DNA from: Xanthostigma xanthostigma
Lineage: Eukaryota; Arthropoda; Insecta; Raphidioptera; Raphidiidae
Length of the DNA stretch: 64,000 nt
Direction: 5' to 3'
NCBI GenBank assembly: GCA_963575645.1
Contig: OY754468.1
Span: forward strand, 13,454,001 to 13,518,000
Shown here: one piece after another, positions 45,456 to 56,234 of the stretch
Numbering within the stretch: the stretch's first letter is position 1
Layout: every line of letters starts with the position of its first letter
Notes under the pieces: generated by a model
What the model was told of the DNA's origin: nothing
Seen by the model: the letters and a program-made list of their open reading frames with translations, nothing else
Database searches by the model: none
Translations under genes and position numbers: made by a program

Positions 45456-45904
45456 TCAATTTTTAATAAGTTGCCATGGAAATATTTGTAAGTACCTAAA
45501 AAGAAAGAAAAAAATCATTAAAAACAAAAATTGTTTCAAAATAATATAAATATTATTTAAATTTTCCGTATCTAATTGAGCAAGTGAATTTTTATTTGAT
45601 TTTATATGTAACATTTCCGAAATACCTCTTTTAATGAAATTTGTTTCATTATCTAAAATTTTTATATTATCCCAATTAATTTTGTGGTCGTATTCCAATT
45701 TATGTTTAGTTGCAACATTCTGCTTATCAGGAAGTAATTTATGGTCGTTTTGGTGTTCTCTTATTCTTGCTTTAAGAGCACTTTTACTTTGACCAACATA
45801 GTTCATTTCACAATTTTCACATCTAATAATTTTATAAACAACGTTATGATTTTGTAATTTATTAAGTTTATCTTTTCCATGACTACTTATTGAAAATGGC
45901 TTAT
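45456..45904 (-). pseudogene. GIY-YIG endonuclease domain of a Penelope-like element
   Basis: Reads PFSISSHGKDKLNKLQNHN, VVYKIIRCENCEMNYVGQSK, SALKARIREHQND and later ETNFIKRGISEMLHI. VYKI and YVG take the places of GIY and YIG; the arginine of KARIREH and the glutamate of SEMLHI are the expected catalytic residues; the CENC pair is typical of the Penelope version. This nuclease makes the nick that primes reverse transcription. Upstream coding is cut by the MITE at 45911, and no reverse transcriptase lies beyond it, so it is a fragment. The last 30 or so residues are terminal-repeat sequence. Confidence 0.85.
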
Positions 45905-45910
45905 TATTAT

Positions 45911-46197
45911 CACGAAGTCTTTAATCAGGAGACCCAGCTTCCTATGCTTAGCTGTGTTTCGAAATGGATCGTTTTCTGGCGCACGCGAGATGGCGCTGTT
46001 GTCACTACCTGGGAAAACTTTCTTTCCACCTGTTTTCGCCATAGTTACCAAAGTATTTTAACTTCACAGACATTACACACATGTAAGCCATGAACGTGTG
46101 TGCGTTACCCAATAGCTGACGCAATATTGTTTCATTCGACAGATATCGTGCCGCTCGACCCTACGCTCGAGCTGGTTCTCCTTATTATGACTTCGTG
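45911..46197. mobile_element. CACGAAGTC hAT-type MITE, copy 1
   Basis: Terminal CACGAAGTC...GACTTCGTG. Flanks ATTATTAT and GTTATTGT agree at 6 of 8 bases, an aged 8-bp duplication. Inside: GAGATGGCGCTGTTGTCACT, ATGTAAGCCATGAACGTGTG. The second copy, at 58244, has a perfect duplication. 287 bp, non-coding. Confidence 0.85.
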
Positions 46198-46473
46198 GTT
46201 ATTGTTTTTTCACTAATATTTCAATATTATAAAAAAAACTGAAACTGAATTCTATTAGAAACTAATTACTAACTAATTTTTATATTATTTACCTCAATTC
46301 TGAAGGACCAAATCCGGAGCGATACGTAAATTTATTGAATTATAATTATATTTTTTTGTCAATATATTTGTCTGAAAAATTGGTCGATAATTTTATTTTT
46401 TGAAGATTGTATTTAATTTAATAGCATCGGTATGCGATTTAATGCAACCCATGTGCGAATTATGAATGTATAT

Positions 46474-46611
46474 GTCGCCGGGATATTGTCAAATCCGTGA
46501 TTTTGTAATTTCACTAGTGAAATTACAATATCACGATTGACAAAGATTCGTGATATTATAAATTCACTAAGTGAAATTATAATATCACGGATTTGACAAT
46601 ATCCCGGCGAC
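46474..46611. mobile_element. 138-bp palindromic MITE
   Basis: GTCGCCGGGATATTGTCAAA, TCCGTGAT at each end in inverted order and flanked by ATAT. The inside is built from two hairpins (TTTCACTAGTGAAA and TTCACTAAGTGAA, each with ATATCACG), so nearly the whole element folds on itself. Confidence 0.85.
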
Positions 46612-47786
46612 ATATATATTATATTATCTAACATATAATCTTTGTCATCATCAAATAACAGATGAGGGTATATTATATTTCTAATATCGGATTTTATCGA
46701 TTTTAAAACTACTTTTAACGCCGTTTTTTACCTTGGTTGGAAGTAGATTTACGATCGATTTTGAAAGTAGAATAAAATAAAAATATTTTCAGCAATGAAT
46801 TTTACTATTGTTTCCGTGGTAATTGAAAGTCGACTTAGCGATGAAAGTCGTACCAGAAACGTCGTAACCCGAGACTGAGCATTAATGTAATTTTCCCAGC
46901 CCTAGTCTAAATGTATGCTAAGTGGTATGAGACGAGAGCATGCTTGTGTACTGTTTAGTTTGTTGCAGCCCCTACGCTGATGTAAGGAGAGCTTCTAATG
47001 TTGTTTATGAGAGACTCGACTCAGCCGACATATTAATTTAGAGATAATTATTATAGTACTATCTCTTATAGAAGGTACATATCAAATGTTTTAACCAAAT
47101 GTCTGCACGAAATTCTATAGTACCAATACGTGTATGTTATATTATACAATGTACGTATGTAATTTATTAAATCTACATACGCTAATGAACTCAGTTGTTA
47201 AGCGTCTATAATCTACTGTCTCTCTTTCATTCTGTTAATAACTAAGTATTATTGAATGGATCAAAAATCAACATTTTAGACTATATGTGCAAGTTTGCTT
47301 CTAGTTTCTCTAGTAGTGGGGTGGATTGGGAATTTCAATCCGGTGTGTCTCGAATCGAAAAATGTTTCCTACAAAAACTGTAGAGTCGAGCTCCTCCGAC
47401 ATTTAAAGTTCCGGAAAATTCGTTTTTGCCCCATAATTCGGCCATTATTATCGGGAGAAAAATGTCCAACAAAAGTTGTAGAGAAAAAGAATCCGCGTAA
47501 GCTCGGTATAGACCGGGTCTGATCAGACAACCCGTTTGCGAGATATCGCCATTTTAGTGCGCGAATTGTTGAAAAATTGAATGTTATTTTTTAAAAATCC
47601 ATGGCAGCTAGAAGCTTAATTTTCTTTTTATAGTAAAGACCCCTACTTTACACCGGAAGCTGGACGCGCTGGGTCTATTGGAACCGCAGGAGAGGGGGAA
47701 AACGAAATTTTTTTAATCTTCCATAACTTGGTTGTAATTTACGTAACGACCTAAACCAGACGCCTTTTTTTTATGTATGCTGTATG
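46612..47786. other. No gene; unclassified GC-richer stretch at 47320-47580
   Basis: 47320-47580 (GTGTGTCTCGAATCGAAAAA, CCATAATTCGGCCATTATTA, CCCGTTTGCGAGATATCGCC) resembles wording found in some insect transposon interiors, but I cannot name a family. ORF 47295-47522 has no motif. Confidence 0.4.
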
Positions 47787-47880
47787 CTGTATTAATATAA
47801 ATATATAATTATGCTGTATTAATATAAATATATAATTATGCTGTATTAATATAAAGTATTATAAAGTATTGTTACATAAA
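47787..47880. repeat. 27-bp tandem repeat
   Basis: ATGCTGTATTAATATAAATA followed by TATAATT, two full copies and a partial third that turns into GTATTATAAA repeats. Confidence 0.85.
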
Positions 47881-49371
47881 CTGTCCCTCTCTTGTCGTCA
47901 AAATTACTTTTCATTAGCTACGAATCAAAATTCAATTGAATTTTGCTGCGTAGCTAATTAAAACAATAGGGTATATGCATGCATTTTTTTTATATTTTTA
48001 ATTCACTTTTTACATCATTATAACACCATAAAAAATATAAACACTCTTGGAAATGTTCAAACTAATTATTAAAATAAATTTTAAAACATCGATAAAATTC
48101 GACTTGTTTGAACGCCGCCATTTTTCGCGGGTCTTGTGTTACGTCACATGGCACGTTCTGTCAGTTCAGTGTTTGTTACTATAGTTTTACAGTTATTTTA
48201 TAACAATTTTCAGTTTTAAGGAGGTTAGCGCATGAAAAAAAATAAAGATTTTTCAATAAATTTTTTTCCATACAATCATAATTATAGTGTAGGTATGTAA
48301 ACTAAATTAATTTTTTGAAAATTTTTGACCGCTTAGTTTTTGAAATATTAATACTTGAAAAATAGAAATTTAACACGGTAGATATAGAGAATCAGTACAC
48401 GATTTGTCTTTAAACCTTATTTTTTAAATAAAGATTTTTTTATAAAAATAACTGTAATAGATTAAAAAAACCTTTTTATTTACATATAAAAAAAATTAAA
48501 TTTATTGACCATTTAAATAATTTATATTTAACATTTTTTGGACTAAATAACTGTATAAGTTGGACGCAACTACCTACAATTTACATTAACAAATTTGTCA
48601 ACGCTGCAACTTATTCTACCAATAATAAAGACGAGGGTTTATTATGGGTTAAAATCGCACTGGCGGGAATTACAAAATTTAAATCAAAGATATTTGTAAT
48701 CAATATTATTATTTTTATTCAAACTATGAAACATATATCTAACGTTATATTATTATTTTTTGATTATAAATAATTTACTGTATCAAAAAAAGTTACCATG
48801 GCAACATCGACAACTCGAGAAACGTGAAGTCTAAATGACAGTTTTTTGATTATTAATTTGACAGGAGTAGCTTGTAACGTCAAATAACGATGACATTCAC
48901 TCATGATTAAAAATGCACTGTTTAGGTTATGACTGCTGTCATGAACGATAAACCAAACGCGAGAACATACTCCAGTTATACCATCTACCGAAAATTAAAT
49001 TTAAATATTAATCAGATGACGTGACGTGCCATGCGACGTCACGTTTTGTTTCGACCAATAGTGATGCGTTTCGCAAAATTGAATTTCCCTCGCTTATTTT
49101 GCACTTTTTAATTAATATTTTTTACAATTAAAAGCGAACTAAATAGTAAAATAATTGTTTAGGCATAATGTCCGGACAATAAAGATTTTTGAAAAAAAAA
49201 AATCGTGTAAATTTAAACCACATGCATATTCCCTATTTTAAAAGTCGGCATTTAAAATCTAGTTACCTAATTAAATAATGTCACAATAAGTTTTCAATAA
49301 TTGCAATTGTTTTTTTTTTTTTGTCGGAAAACACTTAGAGGTACTCATAGCATGTAAATTGAAGACAGAAA
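47881..49371. other. No gene seen
   Basis: Two GC-richer islands, 48110-48170 (GCCGCCATTTTTCGCGGGTC) and 49010-49080 (GACGTGACGTGCCATGCGAC), share CACATGGCACG/GTGCCATG wording in inverted orientation and may be the ends of a decayed element about 0.95 kb long. No coding sequence. Confidence 0.4.
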
Positions 49372-49582
49372 AACCACTTTCGACCTATCGTGCCATTTAT
49401 TATTCCGGAGTTCTGAACATTATGGAGCAAACTAATAGGGAAGCCGACCTTTGCGGAGGAAAAAATATCACCATTCGATTCTTCATTAGGGCTTTTATGA
49501 CACAGATTTTTGACACAACTTTCTACGACAAACCGTTTTCGAAAAAACGACCGGTACGGGTGGTGTGACTCATCCTGTATAA
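49372..49582. repeat. Dispersed repeat, second copy of 7686-7895
   Basis: CGACCTATCGTGCCATTTAT through AAACTAATAGGGAAGCCGAC and GATTCTTCATTAGGGCTTTT to GTGTGACTCATCCTGTATA. See 7686. Confidence 0.7.
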
Positions 49583-49799
49583 TATGTTACCATTCCAATT
49601 TCCAACATCATAAATGTGGAAGAGTAAGTTTTAATTTAAGTTAAAATTCACTTTTCAAAATTTTACAATAATTTTTCCTTTCATCGGCGCATGCGCAAAA
49701 GAGATATACCTATGTTATAACGTTGTTTTTTATATAATAATGGTATACTTTTCATAACGGTTAATTATTCTATTTATTTTTTCAAAAAAGTTTTGTTAA

Positions 49800-51909
49800 G
49801 GTAGGTAGTACGAGCACCAAGGCAATTTTAAATAAAAGGCTTGATTTTTTTTATATTTTGATATGGTTTCATTGATTTAGTACAGTCAATCTGGCAAAAA
49901 CCTCAACAAAACCAACCAAAAAGGTGAAACTTGGTGAGTCGTTAGAGAATGATGAAAAAAAGGTTACCTGGCAATGGCCACCTGGTACCTGTTCAAATAC
50001 CTGTTCAAATAGTCAAAAAAAACTCAAAAATATTTTGAAATGCATTTTTCTCGAAAACTATCCATTTTACACAAAATTTATTGAACAAAAAATGTAGAGG
50101 GCATCGTTATCTACAATTAATGTCATTGGTGCTATGTTGTACAACAAAAAATGTGCGCAGTAGGTGGCGCTTAAGTGCCAAAAAAAGTGTTTTTCCACTT
50201 TTTTGCCCTGAAATTTTCATTTTTCAGTTACGATTCAAATGGAAAAATTGTTCCATTTTATTTTATAAACAACTTTTATTTCAACATTTTTTGACGTGAT
50301 AACGTCTTATAAATTGATGAATCACCAATATTATAAATTGATAAAACACCGGCTGCATGTTCGAAAAAGTGTAACGTAACGTTCCTAACGTTCCTAATGT
50401 TCCTAACGTTCCTAACGTTCCGCCTGACCCTGTGCGTGCTTTTTGCTAATTTCTCGCTCAATTTAAATCAGATCGGTTTGAAACCAGTCTTAAACGAAAG
50501 AGGAGAACATTTTACATAGATTTCGTATAACAGAATTTGCCTAAACAGTTTTTTTACACAAATTTATATAGAAAAATATTTTATACAAATTTATATAGAA
50601 AAATAGCTGTATAAATGCAATGTTGTGTAATGCATGGCGCGACGCGGTCGGTTGTCTTTGTTTGCCGTACATGGAAATTAGAAGCAAACGTATGTCTTGT
50701 CTTAACATGAAAACAGCTGCATTTCTAATGTTTAATTCAATTTTTTGACATTAGTATATTGTGAAATGCAAAGCCTTCTAAGTTAAGTATTGGAATAACT
50801 AAATTATTATTAGAACATAATACTTTGACAGTTGCAAACGTCACTTTTGACATTTCTTATCATTCCGACACCAAGGATAAGCGGATTGAAACCAAATTTT
50901 GGGAGGGTTAGGTTATGTATTACGGAATACGTTATCACGTAAAACTATCGTCCGTAAACCGACTTTACAGACAACCATTTTTTTCATACAACTTACCGTT
51001 TCAGAGCTGCAGCTTGTTGAAGTGAAAATAAGTTGTATGAAAAGTAAGTTGTATGAAAAAAATGTTGAAATAAAAGTTGTTTATAAAATAAAAAGGAACA
51101 ATTTTTCCATTTGAATTGTAACTGAAAAATGAAAATTTCAGGGCAAAAAGTGGAAAAACACTTTTTTTGGCACTTAAGCGCCACCTACTGCGCACATTTT
51201 TTGTTGTACAACATAGCACCAATGACATTAATTGTAGATAACGATGCCCTCTACATTTTTTGTTCAATAAATTTTTCTGTAAAATGGATAGTTTCCGAGA
51301 AAAATGCATTTCAAAATATTTTTGAGTTTTTTTTGACTATTTGAACAGGTACCAGGTGGCCATTGCCAGGTAACCTTTTTTTCATCATTCTCTAACGACT
51401 CACCAAGTTTCACCTTTTTGGGTGTTTTTGATACGAAATGATTTTTTTTTCGCCAGATTGATTGTACTAATTTCTCTAAAACTAGTCGGTGGAAATAAAA
51501 AAAAAAACTATTTAAAGTAAAGTTAAAACCGTAATAAATTATTATTGAAAACAAAAAAACCCGAAAAAGATATTTAATCTTTTTAATTAAATATCTTTTT
51601 AATTAGTCGGGCTCAATGTTTTTTTTTGTTTTCAATAATTTATTTAGGTTTTAACTTTAATTTAAATAGTTTTTTTTTTTAATTTCCACCGAATAGTTTT
51701 GGAGAAATCAATGAAAACATATCATCCATACCTATACCGTTTTACCATAAAGCCAATGTTAAATATGCCTACTTTTGAAGTCATTTATTTAATTAAATAA
51801 TCGGGCAACCCCCTCCTAAAATTTTCAGAATTGTTTTAGACTTAGTCCAACTTCACATAAAAAATCAAGCCTTTTATTTAAAATTGTCTTGGAGCTCGTA
51901 CCTACTACC
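49800..51909. mobile_element. 2.1-kb TTAA-flanked element made of foldbacks
   Basis: Flanked by TTAA (49796-49799, 51910-51913). Terminal repeats GGTAGGTAGTACGAGCACCA and GGTAGTAGGTACGAGCTCCA, both going on as AATTTTAAATAAAAGGCTTG, about 50 bp. Inside, a 390-bp arm (49920-50310: GGTGAGTCGTTAGAGAATGA, CCACCTGGTACCTGTTCAAA, GTGCGCAGTAGGTGGCGCTT) returns inverted at 51035-51430. The loop holds the composite repeat also seen at 3546-4050 and the GACGTGATAACGTC repeat. A second palindrome is at 51480-51710. TTAA is the target of piggyBac and Kolobok transposases; the ends do not look like piggyBac CCY termini. No transposase. Confidence 0.8.
50372..50418. repeat. TAACGTTCC short tandem repeat
   Basis: TAACGTTCC repeated about five times with small variants, inside the loop of the TTAA element. 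Confidence 0.85.
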
Positions 51910-52095
51910 TTAACAATTTTTTTTAACTTTATAATTTAGAAAATATTTTGAAAATAAAAAAAAATGCAAACGAATACCAGATATCATAATAGTTAATACT
52001 AGCCGATACCTACGTGATTATAGAAATGTTATTTTCTTTATTATTCTATATCAAACGTAAATATTTTTGAAGTTGGAATAGTTCAATCGCCCAAT

Positions 52096-52639
52096 TGAGT
52101 AGAAGAAGAAATCGTTATGAAAAGTACACCGCGGTCATCAGTAGAATTGAGTATTCTATTGACCAAAAATATAATTATTGATAAATAAATTAAAGAATAC
52201 GAGTGTTTCTTAAATTTTATATTTTACTAATCCATTTCTGGGAGGTTCACGTATAGCTTTGTTCTCCCTTAAGCTACCTACCGAAGGCAAAAATAAAAAA
52301 TCTAGAAATGTAGAGTACTAGGCTTGGGCTGACGTGACGATATGAAATTGTTGCCGTGAAAATTGGCTTTTATCTTCAACACAGGATTATGTGCCCAGTC
52401 GGCAGGAAACGCTTTGTCTGTTACGGGCCTTAATGTGCGTTCCTGTAATACTATAATACATTGTCGCGCTTAATTAGCGTAGTAGATTAAGTAAAATCTA
52501 GGATTTAAGGATGTGTATTTTTACTTGGATATTTTTGAAGTGGAACTCTTTTAGTGTTGTATCTGTTTGATATTTTCTGTGCAATTGAAGGGGGCATTTT
52601 ATTAAAGGGGAAATTATTCAACCTTGTTTGCTTATAGTT
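52096..52639. other. No gene seen
   Basis: AT-rich, no features that I can support. Confidence 0.5.
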
Positions 52640-53330
52640 TCATCAATTAAACTCGAAACCTGTCTTAAACGAAAAAGGAGACATTTTTACATAGATTTCG
52701 CAGAATTGAATGTGTCCAAGCAGTTTTTTTATATAGATGAAAACAGAATAAAACTTGCGAGTTTACCTAATAAATCGCGAAATTGTTTCGGTTGTCTTTG
52801 TCTATTGCACAGTGTGCTGTGTGGTATGGGAGATAACGTATGGTCTTTCTTAAAACAACATGTGTTACAATCTAATATCAAAAATAGAATTTTTTCACAG
52901 ATAATTACATTTATTTTTACAAGCTTTTATTTAGTTTCACGTGTCCCGGTGTCTATTTGTCTGTCTGTCTGTCTGCCTGTCTGAAATCAAATCTTGAAAT
53001 TTGACCCACGTTTCGTTATTCGATTGAGCTGAAATTTTGCACACGTATGTAGTTCCGAGGACAATACAATATTAAAATAACTGGCTGATCGTTTCGGCTT
53101 TAGCCTGGTTGCAAATCGCACTTTTAACTACTTCCCGTTATTAGATGGAGTTGAGATATTGCTGTGCAAGTTTCCTATTGTAGTAACCCAAGGTAATATG
53201 ATAATGTATTTAAGATGAGTACAATTTACTACTTTTAAGCTTGTCTAAGGCCCTAATGATGAAAATTCATTTTTCGAAACGATGGTCCAAACGTTGTCAA
53301 ATTTTTTTTTTTTAATTATTCCTCACGATT
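52640..53330 (+). repeat. Repeat fragments, no gene
   Basis: 52650-52760 (CTCGAAACCTGTCTTAAACG, AAAAAGGAGACATTTTTAC) matches part of the composite repeat at 3990-4010 and 50480. 52950-53200 (TGTCTGTCTGTCTGCCTGTC, TGAAATTTTGCACACGTATG) has the wording of a common insect element tail. 53250-53290 (CCTAATGATGAAAATTC, GAAACGATGG) is like 59165-59200. Confidence 0.5.
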
Positions 53331-53481
53331 AATATTTAAATGTTCGAATTCTATGATCAGACGAAATTTATATGGGATCAACTGCGGGGTCTCTTTTTTC
53401 AAACAAAACGTTTTTTTCAAAAATGTTTTTCAAACGTGTAGTTTTTACGTTCCAAATTCGTTCTACAGTATTTTAAAAATG

Positions 53482-54004
53482 ACCGAGCGATGTAGCGTAG
53501 TGGTGGGCTTGCATTCGAGAGGTACTGGGTTCGAATCTTGGCGGGGACAGATGTGACTGGGACTTTTTCCTGATGCTTCTCGGCGAGAAACGGTAATTCC
53601 TGTACCGGCCATCTTGTTGAAGTTTTGGTCTCTTCAATAATTCGAGATAAATATTGAGATGGTTTCTTAATCAATGAATGTTCCTGAGGGTCTAAGAAAT
53701 CAAGGAAAAAAAGAATTTTTGAAATCGGAGCTGCTCCACCACTTTTGCAGATTGTATAGTATTTCCCGGCTTATTTACTGAACTATCAAGACCATGACCG
53801 ATTACTACATGTCAAACACGAAGATTGCTTATTTTATTCTTTCCTGATTTCCTGAAATTCCTTCATTCGCCAATTGCTATTAATTAGGTTGAAGTGTAAA
53901 AATGTAGAAAATAACGGGAAGTGTTGTGTATCAAAAATAGTAATGATGCGAATGTGGTCTGTTATGACATAAAGTCGAGAAATGGACGTTAAATTATAAT
54001 TATG
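53482..54004 (+). mobile_element. tRNA-derived SINE copy 3
   Basis: 523 bp between GTATTTTAAAAATG (53468-53481) and GTATTTTCAAAATG (54005-54018), 13 of 14 alike. Head ACCGAGCGATGTAGCGTAGT with B box GGGTTCGAATCTT; body as copies 1 and 2, plus about 100 extra bases near 53680-53790. The tail is short and no longer a clean TTA repeat, so this copy looks older. Confidence 0.88.
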
Positions 54005-54018
54005 GTATTTTCAAAATG

Positions 54019-54564
54019 AAATTTCATTTTACGGAAAATATATTTAATATACTTCTTTGATTGTTATTATTAATGGTGTTTGTAGTTATATTGCCGATGT
54101 GCATCCTACTTTATTTGTGAATAAACTATTTTTAGACGATTGTAAAATTCTAAAAATAACAATATTCTGTGTCCGTACTTATTTCTTTGTACCGAGAGTA
54201 CAATATACAAATAAATATTGAATGGTCTTTAAAGCTATTTCGATCTGAATTTAAGTCAGTAAAGAATTGTATAGCTGCCAATAATTTTGACCGTGTCAAC
54301 GACTTTTTGCTATGCGACTCCAATAATATATACATTTTCAGATAAAATGTTTTATTTTAATGTACTTCTCTAAATCTGATGTATTGTAACTCTACAGGTT
54401 ACTGCTCCTGGAAGTGAAGTTTACTAAACTGGCACATTGTACCTCAGGGCTATGTGCATGTTATTGACTTCGTTAAGTTTGATCACGTTTGTTTGGGTTG
54501 GTTGATTGCACTTCAGCAACGTCAACGCATTTTGTCCGCCATATTACATTAACTAAGTTTCGAA
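54019..54564. other. No gene seen
   Basis: No features that I can support. Confidence 0.5.
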
Positions 54565-54972
54565 GTTCATATCTATACTAATATTATAAAGAGAGAGTGC
54601 GAATTTTGTGAGTTTGTGTGTATGTGGAGGACAATCTCCGAAACCACTGCACCTATTTGAAAAATGTTTTCACCACTATTTAGAATGAGTTTTCAGGATG
54701 GACATAGGCTATATATTATCTATATCCAAACTAATATATAAAGAGAGAGTGCGAATTTTGTTAGTTTGTGTTGATGTGGAGGAGAATTTCCCGAACCACT
54801 GCACCTATTTGAAAAGTTCTTTCACCAATACTTATTTAGAATTAACCTTCAGGATGAATATATAATATACTCTCGCGTTAAATTAAAAGCGTTTTTCGTG
54901 GGGACCAATTTTGGAACGTAAGTCGACGAAAAAGTCTACGAATTCGGGCGAAGCCGGATCGGGCCACTAGTT
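54565..54972 (+). mobile_element. RTE-type element with duplicated 5' part
   Basis: ATACTAATATTATAAAGAGA, CCGAAACCACTGCACCTATT and GGATGGACATAGGCTATATA occur, then the first about 155 bp repeat from 54722. The end GGGCGAAGCCGGATCGGGCC, ACTAGTTATT is typical of RTE-derived repeats. Non-coding. Confidence 0.65.
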
Positions 54973-55524
54973 ATTAAAAAAACATTTGTATATAACCAAA
55001 AATAAACGCCTACACCTAACACAAAAATACAAAACAAGCTTCCAACATGAAAGGTAGTAGGGTAAAAAAATTCAACTGAAAATCTAAATAAAATCGGTGA
55101 AAAACTTTTTAGCACACTCTTCTCTGAAATAATTGCTTTTCATGTCTGTATAGCGGTAGTAAAATGGCACGTTTAACACCAGTGCTGTAAAGTTGCGTAA
55201 AATAAAAGAAACGTAAATCATGATGTGTGTAACAGCATGTAAATTGCCACTATTATGCCAGCTTCAATACACGCATCGTGTAAAGAGAACACATAATAGC
55301 CATCACGAAATCCAGCGCCACAGCATGCTTGAAACCTAGCTGCCAAATCTAGCAAGGAATCTAGCGATCTTTAGAAGTGACGTTTACTAAAAAGTCAATT
55401 ATTGTCGAAGAGCTTATCACAGTAAAATGAAAATCAGCTATTTTATAGCGGGTACGTTAAAAAAAAAACAATATACTGGGTGCGGCAAAAGTTTGGAAAC
55501 GGTCCGATATTTCCGGAGGGTTAG
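54973..55524. other. No gene seen
   Basis: AT-rich, no features that I can support. Confidence 0.5.
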
Positions 55525-55880
55525 GTTTGCGAAAAAAAAGTTTGGTATAAAAGTTGATTGGTTTTCAGTTTGCAATCGTTTGGTCACTGAATCATCCCCC
55601 AACCCCTCACCCCCCACGTGGGGGTGAGGGTGACTTGGAAATTTCGCATCGCGGATTCGGGTTCAGAGAGAGAAATTAGGCCGAAAAATTTTTCGAACAA
55701 AAGTTGCCTAATTTTGCTCTCTGAACCCGAATCCGCGAAAAAACATTGGGGTCGTGATTTGAAATTTCAAAGTCACCCTCACCCCCACGTGGGGGGTGGG
55801 GGGTTGGGGGATGATTCAGTGACCAAACGATTGCAAACTGAAAACCAATCAACTTTTGTACCAAACTTTTTTTCGCAAAT
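55525..55880. mobile_element. Foldback element with G/C-run arms
   Basis: TTTGCGAAAAAAAAGTTTGG, TATAAAAGTTGATTGG, GCAATCGTTTGGTCACTGAA, TCATCCCCCAACCCC returns inverted at the right. Next come CCCCACGTGGGGGTGAGGGT and, near the centre, CGGATTCGGGTTCAGAGAG, also mirrored. Arms about 165 bp, core about 25 bp. ORFs on both strands here mirror each other and are not genes. Confidence 0.8.
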
Positions 55881-56234
55881 ATAATTAATCACAGACAGAC
55901 AAAGAATTCAGGCTTATAACTTTTTTTTATCGGGGATAAATATGTTAGTTTTACTGTCATCCTCACACCACTAATACAGAACTTTGGGATCTTCAATTAT
56001 TGTATACTATTTTTATCTAAAATTTTCAGTTTGAACCCGAAATTCACGTTTTTATAAGCGCCTACAATAATCATCGCGGTTTGACTACTCCAGAAATATT
56101 CCTGGAAACTTCGATTTTTGACTAGTTAAAACTAGTTTTTATTAAATTCGAGTTTAAACGGTGAAATCCCCATCTTTATTAATTATTTATGTATTTATAG
56201 TAATAATACAGGGTATAGGGACATTTCAGAGAAG

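Larger units (their letters stand above)
45251..46406 (-). mobile_element. Penelope-like element fragment with inverted terminal repeats
   Basis: TCTTCAATAAATAAAATTAT, CGACCAATTTTT opens at 45251 and its inverted copy closes at 46406. Further in, both ends carry a TCTGAAG(R)A...TCCGGA(C)CGAAACGTAAATT-like core and a CAGTTTCAGTTTTT stretch, so the termini are inverted copies of one pLTR. Between them lies the C-terminal GIY-YIG coding part and a later hAT-type MITE. The reverse transcriptase is gone. Penelope-like elements are known with pLTRs in odd orders. Confidence 0.8.
49588..52095 (-). mobile_element. ACCATTCC (DINE-like) family copy split by a TTAA element
   Basis: Reverse orientation. 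The 3' end (TTACCATTCCAATTTCCAAC) is at 49588; one minisatellite unit (CGGCGCATGCGC) is at 49684-49795. The 5' part resumes at 51914 and ends AAGTTGGAATAGTTCAATCG, CCCAATTGAG at 52095. The two halves meet in the A/T-rich part of the unit, exactly at the TTAA duplication. Confidence 0.8.

Noticed and set aside
48110..49080. A complete transposon between two GC-rich islands
   Set aside because: Only about ten bases of inverted match and no target duplication.
51001..51309. 102-codon minus-strand ORF
   Set aside because: Lies in the foldback arm, and its mirror at 50081-50299 reads the same peptide.
49796..51913. piggyBac element because of TTAA
   Set aside because: The termini start GGTAGG and not CCY, and no transposase is present; TTAA alone does not decide.
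52628..52984. 118-codon ORF
   Set aside because: The start is in a dispersed repeat and the end is translated TGTC repeats; no domain.
55618..55884. Mirrored ORFs of 88 and 62 codons
   Set aside because: Product of the foldback palindrome.
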